A stretch of 38,901 bases of DNA. It comes from Candidatus Kaelpia imicola (GTDB taxonomy: Bacteria > Omnitrophota > Gorgyraeia > Kaelpiales > Kaelpiaceae). The notes beneath the pieces are model-generated. The model was not told the origin of the DNA. It saw only the letters and a program-made list of their open reading frames with translations, and searched no databases. Made by a program: the position numbers and the translations under genes. The first letter of the stretch is position 1, and every line of letters starts with the position of its first letter. The DNA lies in contig JAVCCL010000011.1 of NCBI GenBank assembly GCA_030765505.1, positions 1 through 38,901 on the forward strand, read 5' to 3'. Shown one piece after another: positions 1-9,800 of this stretch.

Positions 1-10
1 AGGGGATGGA

Positions 11-1177
11 ATGTTTCATATAGCAAGTCCGGAGGAGATAAAAAGGGGCGACATTACTGATATATATTTTTTAAGAACCCGAGAGATTCTTAAAAAAGAG
101 AATATATCTAAAAGGGTAGCCGTTGAGTTTACAGTTAAATCATTGCCTCAAGGGTATGCCTGGGGTCTCTTTAGCGGTTTAGAGGAGGTTTTTGAGGTAG
201 TTACTGAAATAAAAAATATAGATGTTTACTCTGTTAAAGAAGGAACGTTCTTTGGGGCTAATGAGCCTGTTATGAGGATTGAGGGCAGGTATGAAGATTT
301 CGGACTCTATGAGACTGCGCTTCTGGGGCTTCTCTGTCAGGCTTCGGGGGTTGCGACCAAAGCTGCGCGCTGTAAGATTGCTGCTTTAGGTAAGCCTATC
401 TATAGTTTTGGAGCCAGAAGGGTCCATCCTGCCATTGCTCCGATGGTAGAGAGGAATGCCTATCTTGGAGGGTGTGACGGCGTTGCCTGCACTAAAAGCG
501 CTGCAATTTTAGGTTTAGAGGCTGTTGGAACCATACCCCATGCTTTAATATTGCTTTTCGGTGATACGGTTAAAGCGGTTGAAGCATTTGATAGGGTTAT
601 CGATAGTGATATAAAACGGATTGCATTAATAGATACTTTCAATGATGAGAAGTTCGAGGCTTTAAATGTGGCGGAAGCGTTAAAAGAGAATCTTTTTGGG
701 GTAAGACTGGATACCCCGGCCTCTCGCAGGGGAGATTTCATAGAGATCTTAAAAGAGGTAAGATGGGAGCTTGAGTTAAGGGGATTTAAAGATATCAAGA
801 TACTGGTAAGCGGCGGAATAGATGAGAATAAGATTAAGGAGTTAAATCCTTATGTGGATGCTTATGGAGTCGGGACTTCTATAAGCAATGCTCCTGTCTT
901 AGATTTTGCAATGGATATAGTAGAGATAGATGGAGAGCCGATGGCAAAAAGGGGTAAACGTTCCGGAGTAAAGAGGCTTTTCAGATGTCCGGATTGTTTC
1001 TCAAGGACTGTTGAGCCTTTAAGCGTTATTAGCCGGAAGTGCAGCTGTAGTAATGATATGGAAGATATATTAGAGCTTTTGATAAAAGATGGTAAACCCG
1101 TTCTTAAGTTGAGTGATATAGCCAAGAGCAGAGAGTATGTTTTAAGCCAGTTTGATTATTTTAAAGAGAGTCTATAG
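11..1177 (+). CDS. pncB: Nicotinate phosphoribosyltransferase (archaeal/short type)
   Basis: The 388-residue protein should join nicotinate and PRPP to give nicotinate mononucleotide, the entry step of NAD salvage in the cytoplasm. The family is recognisable from the block around residues 133-160 (FGARRVHP, then PMVERNAYLGGCDGVACT) and from GTIPHAL at 173-179. VSGGID at 266-271 fits the phosphate-binding end of the PRTase barrel. Four cysteines near the C-terminus (C326, C329, C344, C346) form a small zinc-ribbon-like tail, as in the short archaeal-type enzymes. The ATG at 11 has AGGGG five bases upstream. The frame stays open to the window edge, so a longer start cannot be excluded. The stop abuts the metV start, so the two are probably cotranscribed. 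Function is by family; substrate choice (nicotinate versus a related acid) is inferred. Confidence 0.88.
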   Translation: MFHIASPEEIKRGDITDIYFLRTREILKKENISKRVAVEFTVKSLPQGYAWGLFSGLEEVFEVVTEIKNIDVYSVKEGTFFGANEPVMRIEGRYEDFGLYETALLGLLCQASGVATKAARCKIAALGKPIYSFGARRVHPAIAPMVERNAYLGGCDGVACTKSAAILGLEAVGTIPHALILLFGDTVKAVEAFDRVIDSDIKRIALIDTFNDEKFEALNVAEALKENLFGVRLDTPASRRGDFIEILKEVRWELELRGFKDIKILVSGGIDENKIKELNPYVDAYGVGTSISNAPVLDFAMDIVEIDGEPMAKRGKRSGVKRLFRCPDCFSRTVEPLSVISRKCSCSNDMEDILELLIKDGKPVLKLSDIAKSREYVLSQFDYFKESL

Positions 1178-1831
1178 ATGATTATAACGGAACAGAAAAA
1201 TTTTGATCAGATCAGCGGGTATCTCAAAAAAGATGAGAAAATATTCATAGTCGGCTGCGGAGAATGCTCTACTATCTGTAAGACTGGCGGAGAGAAAGAG
1301 GTTTTGGAGATTAAAAAAAGGTTAGAAAATTCGGGTTTTATTGTGACCGGCTATGCAGTGCCTCAAGCACCTTGCATAGCTGCAGAACTTAAACGTTCTC
1401 TCTCAAAATATAGCGCAGAGATAAGAGAGTCAGACTCCTATCTTCTCTTAAGCTGCGGGTTAGGAGTACAGTCACTAATCGAGAATGCAAACATTGATTT
1501 AGATGTCCATGTCGGCTGCAATACTCTCTTTGCCGGTACGGTCTCTCCTGATTCCAGGGTCTTCTTTGAGTCCTGCTCTGCTTGCGGGGACTGTATCTTA
1601 GAGTATACCGCAGGCATATGTCCGTTGACGCAATGTCCTAAAGGAATATTAAACGGACCTTGCGGCGGCATGGAAGAGGGCAGGTGTGAGATAGATAAAG
1701 AGAGAGACTGCGTCTGGGTTACCATCTATAGGAGATTGGAAGAGAAGGGGAAGATAGAGTTATTTGAAAGATTCTATGAGGCAAAAGATTTTTCAAAGCA
1801 TAGAAAGCCTATGCGTAGAATTTTGGAATAA
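1178..1831 (+). CDS. metV: MetV-like methylenetetrahydrofolate reductase C-terminal domain protein
   Basis: This 217-residue cysteine-rich protein resembles the MTHFR C-terminal domain family (MetV). In acetogens MetV pairs with the flavoprotein MetF to reduce methylene-THF to methyl-THF. Visible cysteines are C27, C30 and C34 (VGCGECSTIC), C66, C93 and C114, then a dense C-terminal set at C133, C136, C139, C148, C153, C162, C170 and C178, including the diagnostic NGPCGGMEEGRCE. These could bind iron-sulfur clusters and/or zinc. The gene starts directly after the pncB stop and ends directly before folE. No metF is visible; it may lie upstream of the window. A role in Wood-Ljungdahl-type or methionine-directed methyl supply is inferred from the family and the folate neighbour. 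Confidence 0.85.
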   Translation: MIITEQKNFDQISGYLKKDEKIFIVGCGECSTICKTGGEKEVLEIKKRLENSGFIVTGYAVPQAPCIAAELKRSLSKYSAEIRESDSYLLLSCGLGVQSLIENANIDLDVHVGCNTLFAGTVSPDSRVFFESCSACGDCILEYTAGICPLTQCPKGILNGPCGGMEEGRCEIDKERDCVWVTIYRRLEEKGKIELFERFYEAKDFSKHRKPMRRILE

Positions 1832-2395
1832 ATGATTATGGACAAAGAAAAAATAGAGAAAGCTGTAAGAGATATTTTAGCTGCTGTTGGGGATGATCCT
1901 CAGAGAGAAGATCTTAAGAAAACCCCCCAGAGAGTGGCTCAGATGTATGAAGAGATTCTATCCGGAATAGATAAGGATCCTGCTAAAGAACTGGAGATTT
2001 TTTTAGAGCATAGCCATGAGGAGATAGTCTTGGTTAAGGATATCCCGCTCTATTCTATCTGCGAGCATCATCTGCTTCCTTTTGTGGGCAAGGCTCACGT
2101 TGCCTATATACCTAAAGATAATCGGGTAACGGGTTTGAGCAAACTTGTAAGAGTGGTTGATATTCTTGCAAAGCGTTTGCAGGTTCAAGAGAGGCTGACT
2201 ACTCAGGTGGCTGAGGTAATAATGAAAAGACTTAGACCCCAGGGCTGTATGGTAGTTATTGAGGCCGAACATCAATGTATGAGTATGAGAGGAGTTAAAA
2301 AACCGGGGACAACAACCGTCACATCGGCTGTGCGGGGTGTTTTTAAAGATAATCAGAAGACAAGGGCCGAGGCGTTAGATTTAATTTTAAGATGA
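1832..2395 (+). CDS. folE: GTP cyclohydrolase I
   Basis: FolE converts GTP to 7,8-dihydroneopterin triphosphate plus formate, the first step toward tetrahydrofolate. The 187 residues match the usual bacterial length. The zinc ligands are visible as C77 and H80 in [10 protein letters not shown] and C149 in HQCMSMRG. The core [10 protein letters not shown] at 101-110 and the GTTTVTSA motif at 159-166 are intact. The ATG at 1832 follows the metV stop without a gap. A second in-frame ATG two codons later (1838) is an equally plausible start. The stop overlaps the next gene by four bases. Sitting next to metV suggests a small folate/one-carbon operon, with the two regulatory genes downstream translationally coupled to it. 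Confidence 0.96.
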   Translation: MIMDKEKIEKAVRDILAAVGDDPQREDLKKTPQRVAQMYEEILSGIDKDPAKELEIFLEHSHEEIVLVKDIPLYSICEHHLLPFVGKAHVAYIPKDNRVTGLSKLVRVVDILAKRLQVQERLTTQVAEVIMKRLRPQGCMVVIEAEHQCMSMRGVKKPGTTTVTSAVRGVFKDNQKTRAEALDLILR

Positions 2396-3543
2396 AAGAA
2401 TATTCTATTTTTCTGTTAGAGCCTGATGCATTGCTCCGAGAAGCTTTCTTAGGAGTGCTTGAAGATAAGGGTTATCCAGTATATTCGTTTGCAAATCCTT
2501 GGGAGTCGTTCTCTTTTATCAAAAAGATAAAATTTCAGATAGCTATTATTGACTCTGAATTACAGGGATTTAGTAGAGAGGAATTAATACGGGAGATTAA
2601 TAATGTATATCCTCTAACATCAATAATAATCTTAACTTCTGAGCCGGAGAGGGAAGAGTTAATCTCTTTCCTGAATTATGATGTTGCATCTATTCTCTTA
2701 AAACCTATAAATATGGCAGAGCTTGATCAAGCTTTGAGGAAAGCTGTGGCTAAGTTTCAGAAGAATAGCGAAGCTCAGAGGTTGAAAGCGGAACTAGAGA
2801 GAGCAAAAGAAGAGAGAGAACAGCTCGAGATATCTTTGAAGAATACAGCTTCCCGTCTTCCCCTTGCTCTGTTATCCCGGTCCATGGTGCATGAATTTAA
2901 GAACATACTTACTACGATAAATATCTCAGCTAACTTTGTAAAAAAAAGTATTGTTGCCGGCAGCGTGAAGATAGATAAGCATCTCTCTCTTATTGAGAGC
3001 TCTATTCAGTCTGCCGACGGCCTATTACTCAGGCTTTTGGGTATAAGTAAAAAGAGAGAAGAGAGATTTAAGTTAAAAGATTTTGTTGATACGACCATTG
3101 AGATGTTAGAGCCGGAGCTGAATAGATCGGGTATAAGAGTAGTGAAAAACTTTGACTTAATAGTTCCGGAGCTGATTTTAGACTCTTCTAAGCTTAGGCA
3201 AGTTATGATAAATATAATCCTTAATGCTCAAGAAGCGATGGCTGGCGGCGGGCAGTTAACTATAAAAGTGTATAGAGAAGATAGAGATAAGGATAATTTT
3301 GCAGTTATAGAAATATCCGATAGCGGTTCTGGTATTTCAAGCTCTGGGATGGATAATCTGTTTCTGCTTAACTATACGACAAAAGAGGAAGGTAATGGTA
3401 TAGGATTATATATATCCAAAAAGATAATCGAAGGTATGGGCGGCAGCATCGGGGTGGAATCTGTTTTAAATAAGGGCAGTAGTTTTAAGGTCGTATTGCC
3501 TTTAGGAGAGAGGACAGGAGATACTTTAGGAGTGGTTAGATGA
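2392..3543 (+). CDS. Receiver-histidine kinase hybrid (two-component sensor)
   Basis: The protein has an N-terminal receiver domain (about 4-120) with acidic residues E10 and D12, phosphoacceptor D54, T82 and K104. A coiled-coil linker follows (about 125-155), then a HisKA-type dimerisation helix with H167 in MVHEFKNIL, and an HATPase domain. The ATPase carries the N-box (N274, N278 in [10 protein letters not shown]), G1 (DSGSG, 310-314) and G2 (GNGIG, 334-338). There is no membrane segment and no other sensor domain, so it is probably a cytoplasmic kinase whose input is phosphorylation of its own receiver. It overlaps folE and the next gene by four bases each. The adjacent receiver-HD-GYP protein is the natural phosphotransfer partner. 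The signal sensed is unknown. Confidence 0.88.
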   Translation: MKEYSIFLLEPDALLREAFLGVLEDKGYPVYSFANPWESFSFIKKIKFQIAIIDSELQGFSREELIREINNVYPLTSIIILTSEPEREELISFLNYDVASILLKPINMAELDQALRKAVAKFQKNSEAQRLKAELERAKEEREQLEISLKNTASRLPLALLSRSMVHEFKNILTTINISANFVKKSIVAGSVKIDKHLSLIESSIQSADGLLLRLLGISKKREERFKLKDFVDTTIEMLEPELNRSGIRVVKNFDLIVPELILDSSKLRQVMINIILNAQEAMAGGGQLTIKVYREDRDKDNFAVIEISDSGSGISSSGMDNLFLLNYTTKEEGNGIGLYISKKIIEGMGGSIGVESVLNKGSSFKVVLPLGERTGDTLGVVR

Positions 3544-5060
3544 AGATACCCAAAGGCAGAATATTATTAGTGGATGACGATAGAGGGTTGCTGGAGAGCA
3601 TATCTGATTTCTTAAGCCTTGAAGATTTTAATGTCGAAACAGTTAATGAAGGCCAGAAAGCTGTTACTGCTATCAAAGACGGTGATTTTGATCTTGTGAT
3701 AACGGATATAAAGATGCCCGGCTTGAGCGGTTTAGAAGTTTTAAAAAAAGCCCGGGAGATAGATCCGGAACTGCCTGTCATAATAATGACAGGGTTTGCA
3801 TCCCTGGAGACAGCGATTGAAGCAGTGAGAGACGGGGCCTATGAATATATGACAAAGCCGTTTGATATGGATAAGTTTTTAAATGTTGTAACCCGGGCCG
3901 TTAAGCAGAGAAAACTTGCGACGGAGAATAAAGAGCTGGTCAATAATCTGATTGATTTAGACAGACAGCTTGAATCCAGGCTTAGTCAGATATTTGCTTT
4001 AGGAGAAGTGACTAAGGTTATCACTAATATCTCCGATTTAGATATAGCGCTTGAGGCTATAGTTAATATGTCCTCTGAAATTACAGGAGCAAAAAATATA
4101 GCCTTGCTTTTGATGGATGATTCTACATCTGAGATGGTTGTGCAGATGTTTAAAGGTTTTGATGAAAAAGCTTTAAATAAATTGAGAATAAAGAGCGGAG
4201 AGGGTGTCTTTGGTCTTGTAGCTCAAAAAAGAATTCCTTTAAGAAAGTCCGACATCAGGGCGGAGAATATTGTCTTAAGTAAAAAAGAGTCAGATATTCT
4301 TAATGACGGTAATTTTCTCTGTCTGCCTATTAATTACAGAGAGAGTGCTTTTGGGGTATTGGTTCTAAGTAATTTTGAGTCAGAACATTCAGTTAGCGAC
4401 GATGAACTGCGTATCTTATCTATTTTGAGTCATCAGGCTTCTATAGCAATCAATAATTCACTTCTATACCAAAGATTACAGAATAAATATCTAGGAACCC
4501 TTGAAGTTCTGGTTTCAGCTTTAGAGGCTAAATGCAGAAATACCAAGGGCCATTCTCAGCGGGTAAGTCTCTACGCAAGAGATTTTGCCAAGTTTTTGGG
4601 TTTACCCCAAAAAGAGATTATGGTTTTAGAGAAGGCCTGTTCTATCCACGATATAGGTAAGATTGTCATTCCCGAAAGTATTTTGGCAAAACCTAGCAAG
4701 TTAACAGAGCTGGAGATGAATCATATGAAGATGCATCCCGCTAAAGGTGTGGATATTCTAATACCTCTGGGCATAATGAAAGAGATGATGCCTGTGGTGA
4801 AGTATCACCATGAAAGATATAATGGTAACGGTTATCCGGGTGCTCTTAAGTCTTCAGAGATACCGTTTGAAGCTCGTCTTGTCTCCATTGTAGATGCTTT
4901 TGATGCCATGACATCTTTGCGCTCTTACCGCAGCAGAGTTTTCAGCAAGAGTGAGGCTTTAAACGAGATAGAAGCCAATTTAAACACTCAATTTGATCCT
5001 GAGTTAGGATATAAGTTTTTAAAATTCTCACCCGATATCTTCAATTGTTGCAGTCATTGA
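3540..5060 (+). CDS. Response regulator with GAF and HD-GYP domains (c-di-GMP phosphodiesterase type)
   Basis: The domain order is receiver (about 5-120; D12, D13, phosphoacceptor D56, T84, K106), GAF-like sensor (about 145-310) and HD-GYP (about 320-500). The catalytic set looks complete: H338, the HD pair H370/D371, H399, the HH pair 423/424, GYP at 431-433 (NGNGYPG) and DAFDAMT at 452-458. HD-GYP proteins hydrolyse cyclic di-GMP, so this is probably the output of the kinase it overlaps. The GAF domain could bind a small ligand and adds a second input. Only phosphodiesterase activity, not a particular behaviour (motility, attachment), can be read from the sequence. Confidence 0.92.
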   Translation: MKIPKGRILLVDDDRGLLESISDFLSLEDFNVETVNEGQKAVTAIKDGDFDLVITDIKMPGLSGLEVLKKAREIDPELPVIIMTGFASLETAIEAVRDGAYEYMTKPFDMDKFLNVVTRAVKQRKLATENKELVNNLIDLDRQLESRLSQIFALGEVTKVITNISDLDIALEAIVNMSSEITGAKNIALLLMDDSTSEMVVQMFKGFDEKALNKLRIKSGEGVFGLVAQKRIPLRKSDIRAENIVLSKKESDILNDGNFLCLPINYRESAFGVLVLSNFESEHSVSDDELRILSILSHQASIAINNSLLYQRLQNKYLGTLEVLVSALEAKCRNTKGHSQRVSLYARDFAKFLGLPQKEIMVLEKACSIHDIGKIVIPESILAKPSKLTELEMNHMKMHPAKGVDILIPLGIMKEMMPVVKYHHERYNGNGYPGALKSSEIPFEARLVSIVDAFDAMTSLRSYRSRVFSKSEALNEIEANLNTQFDPELGYKFLKFSPDIFNCCSH

Positions 5061-5113
5061 GAGAGCACTTGCTCTATCTTTACCGGTATGCAGAATTGTT
5101 TATTTGAATAATT

Positions 5114-6415
5114 ATGAGTCTTAAAAAATGTATATTTATAACGGTATTTTTACTTCTAGTAAGTAGTGCCTTCTCTGCAACAGAAGAAGAGAGATTTAAA
5201 GATTGGATTATAGGTCGAAATTATAACTATTTTAATTATGGTCTGGATAAATCTAGTGGATTTCCTTATGACCATATATCTGTTCAAAAGGATAATTCTT
5301 TTGAATATGGTAAGTATACCAGTCCTTCTATCATAGGTTTCTGGATGGTTCTTCTAACCGATATTATAAAAGGAGATCTGGTTTTAAATAATTTTAGCAG
5401 GGAGGATGCCGGGAGAGCTCTTTTTAAAACAATTGAATCTATCAAGAAAGCTCCTAGATGGAAAGGGCTCTTGTATTGGTATGAGTTAAAAGACGGGATA
5501 GAAGCAGCAGAGGATAGAGTTATATCAAGCTACGATAATGGTAATTTTGCTTTAGCTCTTATGGTTGTTTCCGGAGCCTTCTCGGATTCTGAGAGTTCTT
5601 GGCAGAGAAGAATTAAAAAAGAAGTAGACTCTATTCTCTTAAGTCAGAGTGCTGGGTGGGGGGAGTTATATGATAGAGAGGCAGGACTTCTTTATGGAGT
5701 CTATAGATACGGTCCTCTGCCCTATCTTTGGATAGACAGATTTTATACTGAAGCCAGAATTGCTGCTCTTGTCTCTTTGATATTGACTGATCTGCCTCAA
5801 GATTTATGGAATAATCTCCTAAGGAAAGGAAACTGTCCTAGAGGCAGCTATACTTTAAGCAATAATCGGGAGGTTGAGTTTTTTAAACCCTGGCAGGGTG
5901 CTTTTCAGGCTTGGCTGCCGTTATTATTTATACCAGAGATGGAACTCTCTTCTGGTTTAAAAGAGGCGCATTCTAATTATGCTGCTATCCAAATAGATTA
6001 TGCTTTGAATTCCAAAGTGCCGTTACTCCGTTCTGCCGCAGCAGATCCTTGCAGTGAAGACGGGGAGTATCACTATGAGCCGGCTCTGGGCGTATTCGGT
6101 GCAAGCGAAGATTGGGTTAGATCCGATATAGCTGCTCCTTACGCTGCGGCTCTGCTTTACCCCGTAGATAAAAAGGCAAGCCTGGATTTATTTAAAAAAA
6201 CCCTGGAAAAATTTCCTCAGATTTTAGGTTCTCTGGGTTTCTACGATTCAATATCCGAAGAAGGCAAAGTTGCAAAGGTCTACCTGGCTTTTGACCAACT
6301 GCAGCTGCTGCTCTCTCTTCTCTCTGAAGTAAATCAAAGCTATTTTTTATCATATTTGGAAGATATTTCAAAAAGCGACCTATTAAAGCAGCTCTACTCT
6401 AATATTAATTTTTAG
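5114..6415 (+). CDS. Secreted glycoamylase-like (alpha/alpha)6 protein
   Basis: The 433-residue protein starts with a Sec signal peptide (KK, hydrophobic core about 7-20, SSAFSA cleavage region). The body resembles the glycoamylase-like / DUF3131 glycoside-hydrolase group: TSPSIIGFWMVLLTD near residue 69, GLLYWYELKDG near 117, SSYDNGNFALALMVV near 140, WGELYDREAGLLYGVYRYG near 181, YTEARIAALVSL near 212, and FGASEDWVRSDIAAPYAAALLYP near 328 followed by GFYDSIS. That order is typical of enzymes acting on beta-1,2- or other glucans. No enzyme of known substrate is close enough for me to name one, and catalytic residues are not certain. It is a single gene with no obvious promoter or strong SD, 53 bases after the HD-GYP gene, possibly an operon end. 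Location is inferred as periplasm or exterior. Confidence 0.72.
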   Translation: MSLKKCIFITVFLLLVSSAFSATEEERFKDWIIGRNYNYFNYGLDKSSGFPYDHISVQKDNSFEYGKYTSPSIIGFWMVLLTDIIKGDLVLNNFSREDAGRALFKTIESIKKAPRWKGLLYWYELKDGIEAAEDRVISSYDNGNFALALMVVSGAFSDSESSWQRRIKKEVDSILLSQSAGWGELYDREAGLLYGVYRYGPLPYLWIDRFYTEARIAALVSLILTDLPQDLWNNLLRKGNCPRGSYTLSNNREVEFFKPWQGAFQAWLPLLFIPEMELSSGLKEAHSNYAAIQIDYALNSKVPLLRSAAADPCSEDGEYHYEPALGVFGASEDWVRSDIAAPYAAALLYPVDKKASLDLFKKTLEKFPQILGSLGFYDSISEEGKVAKVYLAFDQLQLLLSLLSEVNQSYFLSYLEDISKSDLLKQLYSNINF

Positions 6416-6417
6416 TA

Positions 6418-6780
6418 CTATATTCCAAGAGCCATCTTTGCCCCCAAGATCAAGAGCAGCAAACCAAAGGCTCTGCTTAAGATCTCCTGAGGCATAGAGA
6501 CTGCTATCTTAGCACCGATTAGTCCCCCGATAAAAAAGCCAACACATATTAGAGCTGCAACTTTAAGATCTACATGCCCGGATTTGAAATATATCCAGGC
6601 TGCAAGTAAACCAATAGGCGGAACCATAAGAACTAGGGTTGTACCTTGGGCCAGATGTTGGTTAAATTTTAAAAAGTATATTAAGGCAGGGATTATAAAT
6701 ACCGCTCCTCCTATACCTAGAACCCCGCTTAATATTCCGCCTCCTAAGCCTATCAGGCTGCAGATTAAGAGAAGACTCAT
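6418..6780 (-). CDS. Half-size TauE/SafE family membrane permease
   Basis: The roughly 120-residue hydrophobic protein has about four membrane segments and the N-terminal TauE/SafE signature GGGILSGVLGIGGAVFIIPAL, followed by the QGTTL segment. The usual family proteins are about 250 residues with two such repeats, so this is a single repeat that would need to dimerise or pair with another half-unit. Reading the - strand, GGAGG sits six bases before the ATG at 6780. An in-frame GTG at 6786 touches the SD and is a poor start. Members export or import sulfite, organosulfonates or other small anions; the substrate here is unknown. The stop is two bases from the convergent glycoamylase-like gene. 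Confidence 0.8.
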   Translation of the reverse strand: MSLLLICSLIGLGGGILSGVLGIGGAVFIIPALIYFLKFNQHLAQGTTLVLMVPPIGLLAAWIYFKSGHVDLKVAALICVGFFIGGLIGAKIAVSMPQEILSRAFGLLLLILGAKMALGI

Positions 6781-6811
6781 AAACACCTCCTTATTAGATG
6801 GTGAGATAAGA

Positions 6812-6840
6812 TTGAAATTTAGTTTAGTTTATTATATGCT
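6812..6840 (+). promoter_or_regulatory. Putative smc promoter
   Basis: A TTGAAA -35 box (6812-6817) and a weak TATGCT -10 (6835-6840) are 17 bases apart. The expected transcription start falls at or within a base or two of the smc ATG at 6847, and no Shine-Dalgarno sequence lies between. Together they suggest a leaderless message, but the -10 is poor. Confidence 0.35.
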
Positions 6841-6846
6841 ATATCT

Positions 6847-9800
6847 ATGCTGCTTAAAAGTTTAGAAATTTATGGATTTAAGTCTTTTGCAGAGAAAACT
6901 ACTCTTGAGTTTGAACCGGGCGTTACTGCAATTGTAGGCCCGAATGGCTGCGGTAAATCTAATATAGTCGACGCTATGAAATGGGTCTTAGGTGAACAGA
7001 GTGCAAGGGAGCTTCGGGGCGGTTCTATGGAGGATGTAATATTTAACGGAACTGAGCTTGCCGATAAGGTCAACTTTGCGGAAGTCTCCTTAAAGATATC
7101 AAACGAGAGTGGTAAACTCCCCATAGATTTTAGCGAGGTTACTATATCCAGAAGGCTTTTTAGGACAGGTGAGAGTGATTATCTGATTAATATGGCTCCT
7201 GTTAGATTGAAAGATGTTCAGGATCTTATTGCAGGTTCCGGGATAGGTACAAAGGCCTACTCTCTCATGGAGCAGGGCAAGATGGATCTTATAGTAAGCT
7301 CAAAGCCTGATGAGAGAAGGTATGTGTTTGAAGAGGCAAGCGGGATAACACGTTTTAAGAATAAAAAGAGGGAGGCAGAGCGTAAATTAGAATATACAGA
7401 GAATAATCTTTTGCGCGTCTCTGATATTATTTCAGAAGTTAGGCGTCAGATATCTTCTTTAGAGAGGCAGGCGCGCAAGGCAGAGAAGTATAAAGTTGTC
7501 TATGAAGATATAAAAAGCAAGGAGCTGCTCTTAGCTGCGGCTAAGATAGGCGCTTATAAAGATTCAATCTCTTCTTTCTCGTCCAAGAGGAACATCTTTA
7601 ATGAAGATTCCAGTAAGATGCAGAGACTCTTGGAATCTAAAGAATCTTTGGCAAAAGCCTTAAGGGATAATATATCTAAAGCCTCTGAGAATATAGCTCA
7701 GGAAGAGAATAAATCTAGGGACTCTTCTTCTAAGCAGCAGAGAAATAGAGAGAGGGTTGAATGGAATAACCAGGTTATAGAAGAGAGCAGAGAGAGGACA
7801 GAAATATTGAGACAGGAACTCGAAGATATTACAGCTAGGATCAATACCTCTCAAAACAAGATGATAGAGCTAGAGGGAGAGAAGGGTTCCTTTAGCCAAG
7901 AGAGAGAGGTGTTAAATCAGGGTATAGGCGATAAGAAAAGAGAGATTGAAAATATAGCTATAGAAGAGAGTGAGATTAAAGAAGAGATAGAGGGAGTGAA
8001 GTCTAAGATATTGGAATGTAACTATGAGTTTACACAAAAGAATAATCTGCTCCTGGAGCTTGAAAGTGAACTTAAATCCCTCAGGATGCGCATTGAAAGA
8101 TTAAAGGAGAACCGCGGCGATATAGCCCTTGCCTTAGAGGAACAGAGTTCTAAACTCAAGAGATTAGAGCTGGAACTTAAAGAGAAGGAGCAAGAGCTTG
8201 GTATATTAAGGAACGAATTGGATAGCATTTTTAACGATAAGGCCCTTATTGAAAAAAAGAGGGAATCTTTAACGGCTGACAGAGTTGATTTAGAGAAAAA
8301 GTCTGCCAATTACGAAGCCAGGCTTAATAGTTGGCTTGAAATCCATTCTAAAGGTTTGGGTTATTCCGAAGGGACTAAAGTTGTGGCAAATAAATTTCCT
8401 GATCTGGTCTTAGGCAGAATATCTGATATTATAAAAGTAGCTCCGGAATATGTAGATAGAATAGAACTTGCTTTTGGTGGAAAGTTAAAATCTATAGTTG
8501 TAAATACGAGAGAGTCTGCTGTCAATATATTAAAGTATTGTAAAAACGAAGGTCTCTCCGACATAGAAGTCGTAATTCTTTCAGAGTTAGAGTTTAAAGA
8601 TTCTGAATATATCGAAGGAACCTTTCCTATATCCTATTTTATAGAACTTGATGCCGATAGGAAGGCTATCCTTTCATTGGTCGCTGATTTGTTCTACGTC
8701 GAAGATTCTGAACGGGCTCGGGAGTTAAGTTTAAAATTTCCGGTTTATAGATTCTTAACTCAAGACCACCTGGTTTTTCAGGGCCCAACCCTGGGCATAG
8801 GTTTTGATCCTACCAAAGATTTAGGCTTGTTAGATAGAGAGGGTAAGATAAATAGACTTAAAGAAGAGATTAAGATGTTCAAGAATAGTATAGAGGAAGT
8901 ATCGGTTCGCATAATAGAATCAGAGAAGAGCTGCTCTTTGATAACTGACAGGCTCTCTGATTGCGAAGCCAGAAAATCCGAGTTAAATTATCATCTCATC
9001 GGTCTAAAGAAGACCTTAGAATCAGAACAGGCTAATAGAGAGAGGTTATCTCAGGAACAGGAAGTATTGGATTTGGATATAGAGGATATAGGGGCTCAAC
9101 TTAACAGTGATGCATCGCGCAGGGATAGGTTGAAAGCAGAGCTTGGTCAGGCCGGAGATAGGGTCAAAGAGGGTGAAGAGAGGTTATTATCTTTGCAGGA
9201 TAGTCAGGCCAGATCTCTTGACAGGAAACATGAGCTGTCTATAGAGCTGGCCCAGCTTGAGACTAAAGAGGCATCCTATGCGGAGAGAAGAGAGAAGTAC
9301 GATGATATATATAAAGCTGTTGAGATAGAGCTGCAGAATTTAAACGTAGATAAACAGAAAAGAGAGAATGAGCAGACAGAGATTGGTGTTAAGATAGGTC
9401 AGTTAGAAGACGAGATATTTCGCCTGGAAGGTGAGAACGAAGGTTTAGAAGTCAAGTTAAGAGAAGGTGCTGAAAGATTGACTCAAGACAAAAGCGAATA
9501 TGAAGATTTAAAGTCTCAGTTTGAGAAAGAAGAGGACGAGCTTATAAAATTAAGAAATGAATCTGCTGCTTATAAAGATGAAGCTCATGATCTGGATCTG
9601 AACATGAATGAAGAAGAGTATAGAATTAAAAGTATAAGAGAGAGACTTGATCAAGTCTATGGTATAACTGATATTCCAGATGGAGTTAAAGGTGAAATAA
9701 GTACAGAGGTTGTAGAGGAAGAGTTAAAAGAGCTTCAGGAAAAATTGGAAAGAATAGGTGAGGTTAATCTTGTCGCTATAGAGGAACATAAGAGCTTAAA

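Noticed and set aside
5062-5080. Hairpin AGAGC-ACTT-GCTCT after the HD-GYP gene as terminator
   Set aside because: The stem is only five pairs and no proper T tract follows; not enough for a call.
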